From Faecalimonas sp. (GTDB taxonomy: Bacteria; Bacillota_A; Clostridia; Lachnospirales; Lachnospiraceae), in the NCBI GenBank assembly GCA_026169575.1, contig JAPFCT010000096.1, positions 1 through 8,401 on the forward strand: 8,401 nt of DNA, written 5' to 3'. Numbering within the stretch: the first letter of the stretch is position 1; every line of letters starts with the position of its first letter. The notes beneath the pieces are model-generated. The model saw only the letters and a program-made list of their open reading frames with translations, did no database searches and was not told the origin of the DNA. This document shows positions 1 to 4,984 of the stretch, piece by piece. The translations under genes were made by a program, and so were the position numbers.

Positions 1-196
1 CCCCTGCCCCGCAGCCGAAGCAGTAGTACATTTGTTTATCCCTGCTCACAGAAAAGGACGGGGATTTCTCACTGTGGAACGGGCAGAGCCCAAAGTAAGA
101 ACTTCCCTTTTTCTGCAATTTCACATAGCCGGAAATCACATCTACAATATCATTTTTCATGCGGACTTCTTCCACGATATCTTCTGAATAATACAT
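1..196 (-). CDS. dnaG: DNA primase, N-terminal part (runs off left edge)
   Basis: This is the start of bacterial primase, which makes RNA primers for the replisome. The 65 visible residues begin [20 protein letters not shown] and hold the CHC2 zinc-binding domain: Cys38 and His41 in the CPFH motif, then Cys59 and Cys62 in the CFGCG motif, with the conserved KSPSF segment between them. The ATG at 196 is preceded by the purine-rich site GGAAAGGGGG at normal spacing. It lies 71 bases after dgt on the same strand, a pairing common in Clostridia, where sigA (rpoD) usually follows dnaG; that part is outside the window. A sigma-H-like promoter sits in the dgt-dnaG gap, so dnaG may be transcribed separately from dgt. 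The catalytic TOPRIM domain is not visible because the window ends, not because the gene is broken. Identification is firm. Confidence 0.96.
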   Translation of the reverse strand, partial: MYYSEDIVEEVRMKNDIVDVISGYVKLQKKGSSYFGLCPFHSEKSPSFSVSRDKQMYYCFGCGAG

Positions 197-240
197 GATT
201 TCCCCCTTTCCAAAACTGTCTCAAACTCCTTACGTTATAA

Positions 241-269
241 GTATTCGACAAAACTTTCTTATTTCCTTT
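241..269 (-). promoter_or_regulatory. Candidate sigma-H promoter with overlapping Spo0A box before dnaG
   Basis: On the minus strand AAAGGAAAT (269-261) is followed after 11 bases by GTCGAATAC (249-241). This fits the known sigma-H pattern RnAGGAwWW-N11/12-RnnGAATww except at the last base. The -35 element overlaps the dgt stop codon, and transcription would start about 40 bases before the dnaG ATG. The same -10 region contains TGTCGAA (250-244), the Spo0A box core. Either element could occur by chance, but their position exactly before dnaG is suggestive, since sigma-H-dependent transcription in the dnaG-sigA operon is known in B. subtilis. Function here is inference. Confidence 0.45.
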
Positions 270-1275
270 AAATTTTCCAGGATTCTGGAATAAATATTTC
301 CTGATACTGCTTTACCGCATACAGATCTGTCATTCCGGCGATAAAATCACAGATATGCTGCTCCTTTTCTCCCTCGCCCCGCCCGATCCGTTCCCGGTAC
401 TTTGCCGGAAGCGCTGCAAGATTCTCTATGTAATACCGGTAAAGCTGTTCGACCAGATGCACCGCCTTCTGTTCTTCCACCTTCGCCCGCGGATTCTGGT
501 AGACCTCTGCAAACATAAACTTGCGAAGCTCTGCAGTTGCCTCTCCGATCTCCGCCGACATCCGGATTTCCGGCCGCTCCATACTCTGTGTGATCACATC
601 GTGGATCATCGTATTCATCCGTTTTCTGGAAGAATCCCCCAGCGTCTTTCTCAGCTCTTTTGGAATCATCTCCTCTGTCAGGATCCCTCCTCGGATCGCA
701 TCATCGGTATCATGTGCAATGTAGGCGATTTTATCAGACAGCCGCACGATCTGTCCCTCCAGAGTGGACGGCCGCCCGGCGGTCTTGTGATTTAAAATAC
801 CGTCTCTAACTTCCTTTGTCAGATTCAGTCCCTCTCCCTGGTTCTCCAGCACTTCCACAACCCGCACGCTCTGTTCGTTGTGCCGGAATCCATGCGGGCA
901 CACCTGATTTAATGCCCGCTCCCCGGCATGTCCATATGGGGTATGTCCAAGATCATGCCCGAGCGCAATCGCCTCGGTCAGATCTTCATTCAGCCGAAGC
1001 GCTTTGGCGATCGTTCTCGCATTCTGCGATACTTCCAGTGTATGGGTCAGCCTTGTCCGGTAATGATCCCCTTTCGGCATCAGAAATACCTGCGTCTTCT
1101 GTTTCAGTCTCCGAAATGCCTTGCAGTGCAGGATCCGGTCCCGGTCTCTCTGGTATACCGGGCGGATATCGCACGGCGCCTCCTCTCTGTCCCGCCCTTC
1201 GGAATTGATGCTCTTTGCCGCATAAGGACTTAAATATTCCAGTTCTCTCTGTTCCATCTGCTCTCTGATCGTCAT
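268..1275 (-). CDS. dgt: Deoxyguanosinetriphosphate triphosphohydrolase-like HD protein
   Basis: This 335-residue cytoplasmic protein belongs to the dGTPase branch of the HD superfamily, which hydrolyses dNTPs to nucleoside plus triphosphate. The HD metal ligands are visible: His78 (in RLTHTLEVSQ), His107-Asp108 (in LGHDLGHTPYGH) and Asp181 (in RLSDKIAYIAHD). The N-terminal region has the family segment starting at about residue 39 (RPVYQRDRDRILHCKAFRRL), including KTQVF. The length fits the shorter dGTPase-like proteins of Firmicutes rather than the roughly 500-residue E. coli enzyme, so the true substrate range is uncertain. The ATG at 1275 has AAGGTG five bases upstream; the out-of-frame ATG at 1279 gives no family match. 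dnaG follows on the same strand after 71 bases. A terminator-like hairpin at 1321-1356 lies upstream, so dgt probably starts its own transcript, although I see no clear promoter. Confidence 0.95.
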   Translation of the reverse strand: MTIREQMEQRELEYLSPYAAKSINSEGRDREEAPCDIRPVYQRDRDRILHCKAFRRLKQKTQVFLMPKGDHYRTRLTHTLEVSQNARTIAKALRLNEDLTEAIALGHDLGHTPYGHAGERALNQVCPHGFRHNEQSVRVVEVLENQGEGLNLTKEVRDGILNHKTAGRPSTLEGQIVRLSDKIAYIAHDTDDAIRGGILTEEMIPKELRKTLGDSSRKRMNTMIHDVITQSMERPEIRMSAEIGEATAELRKFMFAEVYQNPRAKVEEQKAVHLVEQLYRYYIENLAALPAKYRERIGRGEGEKEQHICDFIAGMTDLYAVKQYQEIFIPESWKI

Positions 1276-1320
1276 CCATTCACCTTCTTATCTTATTATT
1301 TCAGGATGCGGGAAAACGAT

Positions 1321-1356
1321 GCAAAAAAGGAACTATACATCTCTGTACAATTCCTT
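1321..1356 (-). terminator. Terminator-like hairpin upstream of dgt
   Basis: Plus-strand bases 1327-1339 and 1344-1356 pair as a 13-bp stem with one mismatch and one wobble around a TCTC loop. Read on the minus strand the hairpin runs straight into TTTTTTGC, the layout of an intrinsic terminator. The tRNA transcript already has a terminator at 1555-1588, so this one would serve a transcript from 1357-1550 or tRNA read-through. It could also be an attenuator in a dgt leader. Confidence 0.55.
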
Positions 1357-1416
1357 TCTCTGCCACTCCTCTCCATCCACATGTGTTTCCCAGCTCAAAA
1401 AATCCGCTCTTACCAT
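1333..1416 (-). CDS. Possible small ORF of 27 residues, unrecognised
   Basis: An ATG at 1416 opens a frame reading MVRADFLSWETHVDGEEW and continuing to a TAG at 1335-1333, inside the terminator-like hairpin. The same frame is open for another 24 codons upstream (from 1488) with no start codon, reading CESGKGSGYWESLR just before the ATG. The composition looks protein-like, but there is no convincing ribosome site and I recognise no family. It could be a tiny gene, the tail of a decayed gene, or chance. Weak call. Confidence 0.2.
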   Translation of the reverse strand: MVRADFLSWETHVDGEEWQRKELYRDV

Positions 1417-1469
1417 TCTCAGGCTTTCCCAGTACCCGGAGCCTTTTCCACTCTCACAAAAACAAGCTG

Positions 1470-1545
1470 CAAATCTAAACTCCCCTGACTAAGGCATGGG
1501 GTGTTCGGCATATCTGCTAAAAATACGCCAGAAGCCGCCTCTTCC
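1470..1545 (-). mobile_element. Possible IS200/IS605 right-end (omega-RNA-like) remnant
   Basis: On the minus strand a hairpin CCCC(A)TG-CCTTAGT-CAGGGG (1501-1482) is followed by AGTTTAG. It is preceded by a second weak stem GCGTAT...ATATGC (1528-1508). Short hairpins like this, ending in a GGGGAGT-type motif, are typical of the 3' end of IS605-family tnpB genes, where the omega RNA is encoded. No transposase ORF, catalytic residues or left end is seen, so at most a degenerate end remains. The match is from memory of the family pattern and unverified. Confidence 0.3.
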
Positions 1546-1554
1546 TGTGAAATG

Positions 1555-1588
1555 ATAAAAAGGCATTTACAGCTACCTGTAAATGCCT
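1555..1588 (-). terminator. Intrinsic terminator of the tRNA-Leu pair
   Basis: A perfect 12-bp stem (AGGCATTTACAG at 1561-1572 with its complement at 1577-1588) encloses a 4-base loop. On the minus strand it is followed by TTTTTAT. It begins five bases beyond the 3' end of the second tRNA gene and clearly ends the tRNA transcript. Confidence 0.88.
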
Positions 1589-1592
1589 GACA

Positions 1593-1677
1593 TGCAGGAG
1601 ATGGGACTTGAACCCACACGATCGCATTGATCACAAGATCCTTAGTCTTGCTCGTCTGCCAGTTCCGACACTCCTGC
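1593..1677 (-). tRNA. tRNA-Leu (anticodon AAG), distal copy
   Basis: This 85-base class II tRNA folds cleanly. The acceptor stem is GCAGGAG with CTCCTGC, the discriminator is A, the D-arm carries GGAACTGGCAGAC as in leucine tRNAs, and a long variable arm is built on GATC/GATC. The T-arm contains GGTTCAAGTCC. The anticodon stem CAAGA/TCTTG holds the loop CTAAGGA, so U33 is followed by anticodon AAG, reading CUU and, if A34 is edited to inosine, CUC/CUA. CCA is not encoded and must be added. It is identical to the copy at 1749-1833 and is second in their transcript, which ends at the terminator 1555-1588. Confidence 0.95.
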
Positions 1678-1748
1678 ATCTCGCATATGTATTCACTTTT
1701 GAGCAATCTCATATGCTCGGAATGTACCCGGTCCATCTGAAACAGCAA

Positions 1749-1833
1749 TGCAGGAGATGGGACTTGAACCCACACGATCGCATTGATCACAAGATCCTTA
1801 GTCTTGCTCGTCTGCCAGTTCCGACACTCCTGC
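1749..1833 (-). tRNA. tRNA-Leu (anticodon AAG), promoter-proximal copy
   Basis: Same 85-base sequence and cloverleaf as the copy at 1593-1677, with no base difference; identity reaches only one or two bases beyond each end. CCA is again not encoded. It lies about 27 bases downstream of the expected start of the promoter at 1868-1896. The 71-base spacer to the second copy contains a short stem (GAGCA/TGCTC, 1701-1718) that might aid processing. The exact repeat with unlike flanks suggests a gene duplication kept identical by selection or conversion. Confidence 0.95.
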
Positions 1834-1867
1834 ATGTCAACGTCTCTATGTCCGTCGTACAAACGAT

Positions 1868-1896
1868 ATATTACCATCCTTAGAAATGAATGTCAA
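1868..1896 (-). promoter_or_regulatory. Sigma-A promoter of the tRNA-Leu operon
   Basis: On the minus strand TTGACA (1896-1891) and TAATAT (1873-1868) are separated by exactly 17 bases. This is a perfect -35 and a five-of-six -10, in an A/T-rich context upstream. It is the strongest housekeeping promoter in the window, as expected for tRNA genes, and places the transcript start near 1861. Confidence 0.85.
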
Positions 1897-2041
1897 CACT
1901 TTTTTTAATTTTTTATTCAATTTGAGTAATTTTATTTTTTCACCCCTCATCCACTTCAATCCTTTCTGCTTTCCGACCTTCCGGTTTGAAAAATTTTCTT
2001 CCTTGTTCCCTTCTTTTTTTCCATCTTCCCCTTTACAATAA

Positions 2042-2111
2042 AACAATGTTGTGCTAATATCGTTTTAAACAAAACAATGTTTTATCGATACTTTTTTCAC
2101 GCAACATTGTT
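2042..2111 (+). promoter_or_regulatory. Triple palindromic operator upstream of the yhbD-like gene
   Basis: AACAATGTT occurs at 2042-2050 and 2073-2081, and its reverse complement AACATTGTT at 2103-2111. The central copy is the best palindrome, AAAACA-A-TGTTTT (2071-2083). Start-to-start distances are 31 and 30 bases, about three helical turns, so all sites face the same side of the DNA. A weak promoter candidate (TTTAAA at 2064-2069, 17-base gap, GATACT at 2087-2092) would straddle the central site. The likely ligand is the MerR-type regulator encoded immediately downstream, giving autoregulation; this is inference. Confidence 0.55.
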
Positions 2112-2156
2112 TCGCCTATTTCACAATAAATCATGAATCCTACAAGGAGGTGCTGT

Positions 2157-2822
2157 ATGGATATTTCTAAAAAAGATCTTCTGAAAACAACCGGGATCTC
2201 CTATGGACAGCTCTATCGCTGGAAGCGAGAGGGGCTGATCCCAGAAGAATGGTTTGTCAAGAAGTCAAGTCCGACCGGGCAGGAAACATTCTTTCCAAAA
2301 GAACTGATCTTAAAGCGGATCCAGTCGATCCAGACTTTGAAAGATCACTATTCCCTCGAAGAGCTTGCAAAGCTCCTCTCCCCGGAGATCACCAACCGGA
2401 TCTTCACCGAGGAAGAGCTGGAAGCTTTTACAGAGATCGATGTCAGTGTCGCGGCAGATTTCATGGACGTACTTGACAAAGACACATTTACCTTTATTGA
2501 AGTGCTTGTGATGATCACACTCTGCAGATGGAAAGAGCATGGTCTGATCCAGGAAACAGAACTGCATGACCTGATCCCAAATGTGGCGGTGACCGCCGCC
2601 AAGATCACAGAGATCCGGACAACGTTCCTGCTTCTTTCCGTAAACAGAGAACCTTATGCCATATTTCTTGTCAACCCTTCCCCGGAAGGAATGCTTTTAC
2701 TCGATCAGCGGATCAAGATCCTCTCTCAGATTTCGCTTCAGGAACTCTGCAACGAGATCAAACTGAAATACAAAGATACGTTTTCCTTTGCATTTGATGA
2801 TGAGGCAGGCAAAAACAGGTAA
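2157..2822 (+). CDS. yhbD: YhbD-like MerR-type helix-turn-helix regulator
   Basis: This 221-residue protein starts with a MerR-like DNA-binding region (residues about 1-70): [20 protein letters not shown], then the WKREGLIP turn, then a wing-like stretch [13 protein letters not shown]. The rest is predicted cytosolic, with a leucine-rich helical part and no membrane segment. It resembles the YhbD (DUF4004-type) family of Firmicutes, which is found next to bactofilin genes as here. The ATG at 2157 was chosen because AAGGAGG lies about seven bases upstream (2144-2150); an in-frame ATG at 2133 would add eight residues but places that ribosome site inside the gene. The bactofilin gene follows after 69 bases with no terminator between, so the two form an operon. 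The three AACAATGTT sites upstream are its probable operators. The effector and target genes are not known to me. Confidence 0.8.
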   Translation: MDISKKDLLKTTGISYGQLYRWKREGLIPEEWFVKKSSPTGQETFFPKELILKRIQSIQTLKDHYSLEELAKLLSPEITNRIFTEEELEAFTEIDVSVAADFMDVLDKDTFTFIEVLVMITLCRWKEHGLIQETELHDLIPNVAVTAAKITEIRTTFLLLSVNREPYAIFLVNPSPEGMLLLDQRIKILSQISLQELCNEIKLKYKDTFSFAFDDEAGKNR

Positions 2823-2891
2823 ACTTTTCAACACATTTCAACAAAATTTTCAGGCAGTCTTTTGCACTGCGCAAACAAGGAGGCAATTTTT

Positions 2892-3584
2892 ATGAAAACG
2901 AATACATCTATCAGCGGTTCTGGAAAAATCACACAAGGAGAATACGATTCCATCAAGATCAGCGGCAGCGGTACGATCGAAGGTCCGGTAAACTTTGAGA
3001 CACTCAAAGTCAGCGGCTCCTGCAAGGTGCGCCCGGACTCTGTCCTCGAGGGAAATGAAATGCACATCAGCGGATCGATCCATTCACAAAGTGACATGAA
3101 AGTAAATACAGTCCATATCAGCGGTTCCATCCACTCCGAAAAAGATATCCGGGCACACTCCCTCAAGATCAGCGGCTCCTGCCACCAGCAGGGAAAAATT
3201 TATGCGGATGAAATCTATCTTTCAGGTTCTATCAAAAGTTCTGGTGAAGTCAATGCAGATTTCGTCGAGGTCAGCGGAATTGCATCCTTAAACGACTTAT
3301 TCGGAGAAAAGATCACTTTCCTCTCAGCAAACTGCAACAACTTTGGCTTCTTCCGGTTTGCAAAACAGCGAAAGCTCAGCACGGTAAAAAATATTGAATG
3401 CACGACGCTCGAAGCTGCCTGCCTTCAGTGCGATACGATCAGCGCTGAAAATATCACTCTGACGGACGGCTGTATCGTAGACCATATCCAGTGTGACGGT
3501 ACGCTCTCCTATGACAGCACCTGCCAGGTCGGAACGGTAGAAGGAACCTGCACACAAAATGTATTATCCCTGCCTGGCAAATAG
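2892..3584 (+). CDS. Bactofilin-family polymer-forming beta-helix protein (YhbE/YhbF type)
   Basis: This 230-residue soluble protein has the repetitive beta-helix sequence of bactofilins, which polymerise into cytoskeletal filaments; in B. subtilis the YhbE and YhbF homologues affect flagellar motility. I/V/L-S-G motifs have their serine at residues 8, 24, 41, 60, 77, 94, 111 and 128, a spacing of 16-19 and mostly 17, about one helix turn each. Residues about 133-230 lose this motif and contain eight of the ten cysteines (148, 170, 177, 180, 194, 201, 211, 220). There is no signal peptide or membrane segment. The ATG at 2892 follows AAGGAGG (2877-2883) by eight bases; a TTG at 2862 would put that site inside the gene. 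It is the second gene of the yhbD operon. Unlike B. subtilis, only one bactofilin is present. The family call is strong; its role here is inferred. Confidence 0.85.
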   Translation: MKTNTSISGSGKITQGEYDSIKISGSGTIEGPVNFETLKVSGSCKVRPDSVLEGNEMHISGSIHSQSDMKVNTVHISGSIHSEKDIRAHSLKISGSCHQQGKIYADEIYLSGSIKSSGEVNADFVEVSGIASLNDLFGEKITFLSANCNNFGFFRFAKQRKLSTVKNIECTTLEAACLQCDTISAENITLTDGCIVDHIQCDGTLSYDSTCQVGTVEGTCTQNVLSLPGK

Positions 3585-3633
3585 AAAGGGATTCCCTTGA
3601 AATTTTCCTGAAAGACCAGATGGTATCTGCACA

Positions 3634-3678
3634 CAAAGAAAAAGTCCTGCGCGGGAGATCATCTTTCCCGCGCAGGAC
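3634..3678 (-). terminator. Strong intrinsic terminator of the aldo/keto reductase unit
   Basis: A perfect 13-bp GC-rich stem (GTCCTGCGCGGGA at 3644-3656 with its complement at 3666-3678) encloses a 9-base loop. On the minus strand it is followed by TTTTTCTTTG. It sits about 100 bases beyond the reductase stop codon and ends the leftward transcript before it meets the rightward bactofilin operon. There is no T-tract on the plus side, so any action on the bactofilin transcript would be as an RNA 3' stabiliser. Confidence 0.88.
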
Positions 3679-3690
3679 CCGCCTGTTATC

Positions 3691-3768
3691 TCATATCTTG
3701 ATCCTTCTGCCATTTGACATGGCACTCCCCATAGCTAATGCAAAAGGATTTACAACACATCCGATCAT
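3691..3768 (-). CDS. Possible small ORF of 25 residues after the reductase, unrecognised
   Basis: Beyond the reductase stop, the same frame continues open to a TGA at 3693-3691; an ATG at 3768 gives MIGCVVNPFALAMGSAMSNG followed by RRIKI. There is no ribosome site in front of it, and the stop codon it follows lies in a hairpin loop. It may be chance, the tail of a once longer reductase, or a read-through extension. I recognise no family. Low confidence. Confidence 0.15.
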   Translation of the reverse strand: MIGCVVNPFALAMGSAMSNGRRIKI

Positions 3769-3769
3769 T

Positions 3770-3795
3770 CTGAATACATTCTATAATGTATTCAG
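3770..3795. repeat. Perfect inverted repeat around the reductase stop codon
   Basis: CTGAATACATT (3770-3780) and its exact complement (3785-3795) flank CTAT. On the minus strand this is an 11-bp RNA hairpin whose 4-base loop carries the TAG stop codon of the aldo/keto reductase gene. It is AT-rich and not followed by a T-tract, so it is not an ordinary terminator. Confidence 0.7.
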
Positions 3796-4902
3796 TTCTT
3801 CTGCCGCCTGGTGAAGATTCTCACGGATTGAGATTTTCTGCGGACAGACTTTTTCACATTTTCCACAGCGGATGCACTGGTCTGCTTTCGCTTTCTCATC
3901 CATCTGAGCCCATTTCTTCTTTGTCTGCTCTGTATTCTGATACACTGCCTGATCATTCCAGATTCTGAAATTTCCCGGAATGTCCACGCCTGCCGGACAT
4001 GGCATACAGTACGCACATCCGGTACAGCCATTTTTCACACGCGCCTTCAGTGTGGCTGCTGTGCGCCCGATCAGATGCTGCTCTGCCTCCGACAACGGCT
4101 CAAACTGTCCGAAAATACCAAGATTATCTTCCACCTGCTCCATCGTGCTCATACCGCTCAGGATTACTTTTACATTTGGAAGTGTTCCGACAAAGCGAAG
4201 CGCCCACGATGCCACACTTGCATGCTTTCGTTCTTTTGCCAATTCTTCCTCAATCTCTGACGGAAGGGAGGCAAGCATTCCTCCTTTGACCGGTTCCATA
4301 ACAATGACCGGGATCCCTTTTTCCTCAGCCAGATGATATCCTTTCAGCCCTGCCTGGATCTCGGTATCCATGTAGTTCAGCTGGATCTGACAGAAATCCC
4401 ATGGATAGTAATTTAAGATCTCCTCAAAGACTTCATAATCGTCATGGAAAGAAAATCCAAGATAACGGATCTTTCCTGCTGCACGCATCTCCTCTAAATA
4501 CGGAATGATCCCAAGCGCTTTGACTTTCTCAAATTTTGCACGATCAAGCGCATGAAGCAGGTAGAAATCCACATAATCCTTGTGCAGACGCTCCATCTGC
4601 TCCTCAAAAATCTTTTTCGCATCTTCCAGCGTATCCAGCTTCCAGATTGGCAGCTTTGTGGCAAGGTAGTAAGAATCACGGTCGTATTTTTCCAGCACGC
4701 TTCCCACGAAAGGTTCACTGTCCCCATTGTGGTACGGGTAGGCAGTATCAATGTAATTGACGCCTGCCGCGATCGCACGGTCGATCATTCTTTCAGCTTC
4801 TGCCTCATCAATCTTCTGATCTGCGGTCAGTGGAAATCTCATACATCCAAATCCAAGAAGCGATGTGCTGATCCCCAGTTTTTCAAATGTTCTCTGTTCC
4901 AT
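3781..4902 (-). CDS. Aldo/keto reductase with C-terminal 4Fe-4S ferredoxin-like domain
   Basis: This 373-residue cytoplasmic oxidoreductase joins an aldo/keto reductase barrel (residues about 1-285) to an iron-sulfur tail. The catalytic tetrad is visible as Asp52 and Tyr57 (YIDTAYPYHNGDSE), Lys83 (ATKLP) and His117 (YLLHAL). The tail has CTGCAYCMPCP (Cys293, 296, 299, 302) and CIRCGKCEKVCP (Cys343, 346, 349, 353), enough for two 4Fe-4S clusters, although the first has an unusual last spacing. Such fusions (COG1453-like) are common in anaerobes and probably pass electrons between ferredoxin and a carbonyl substrate, which cannot be told from sequence. The ATG at 4902 has AAAAGGAAGG eight bases upstream. 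It lies 82 bases after the rsmH paralogue on the same strand and is probably the last gene of that unit, ending at the terminator 3634-3678. Confidence 0.93.
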   Translation of the reverse strand: MEQRTFEKLGISTSLLGFGCMRFPLTADQKIDEAEAERMIDRAIAAGVNYIDTAYPYHNGDSEPFVGSVLEKYDRDSYYLATKLPIWKLDTLEDAKKIFEEQMERLHKDYVDFYLLHALDRAKFEKVKALGIIPYLEEMRAAGKIRYLGFSFHDDYEVFEEILNYYPWDFCQIQLNYMDTEIQAGLKGYHLAEEKGIPVIVMEPVKGGMLASLPSEIEEELAKERKHASVASWALRFVGTLPNVKVILSGMSTMEQVEDNLGIFGQFEPLSEAEQHLIGRTAATLKARVKNGCTGCAYCMPCPAGVDIPGNFRIWNDQAVYQNTEQTKKKWAQMDEKAKADQCIRCGKCEKVCPQKISIRENLHQAAEELNTL

Positions 4903-4984
4903 AAAAGATCCCTTCCTTTTCTGCTAAAATATCATTCCCATTTTTATATCATTTTCATTTCTATGTCTGACCTGATTGCTCCCG

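Noticed and set aside
355..1233. Several plus-strand frames of 67-146 codons opposite dgt
   Set aside because: They lie antisense to a gene with full family motifs, lack ribosome sites and have no protein-like organisation.
1592..1835. Two 88-base identical direct repeats, considered as CRISPR or an insertion duplication
   Set aside because: Each repeat folds as a complete tRNA-Leu and there are only two, so no array or element is needed.
1419..1877. 152-codon minus-strand reading frame containing a repeated peptide (MQECRNWQTSKTKDLVINA, twice)
   Set aside because: The repeat is simply the two tRNA-Leu genes read as protein; spurious proteins of this kind are common annotation errors.
1846..2046. 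66-codon minus-strand lysine-rich frame
   Set aside because: It arises from a purine-rich intergenic strand, has no ribosome site, and overlaps the tRNA promoter.
2133..2156. Upstream in-frame ATG for the yhbD-like gene
   Set aside because: No ribosome site precedes it, and the AAGGAGG before the ATG at 2157 would be buried in the coding region.
3586..3598. Small stem AAGGG-ATT-CCCTT just after the bactofilin stop, as its terminator
   Set aside because: Only five base pairs and no real T-tract follow on the plus strand, so it is not a convincing terminator.
3708..3724. 6-bp inverted repeat TGCCAT...ATGGCA
   Set aside because: It is too short, with no promoter nearby, to call an operator or terminator.
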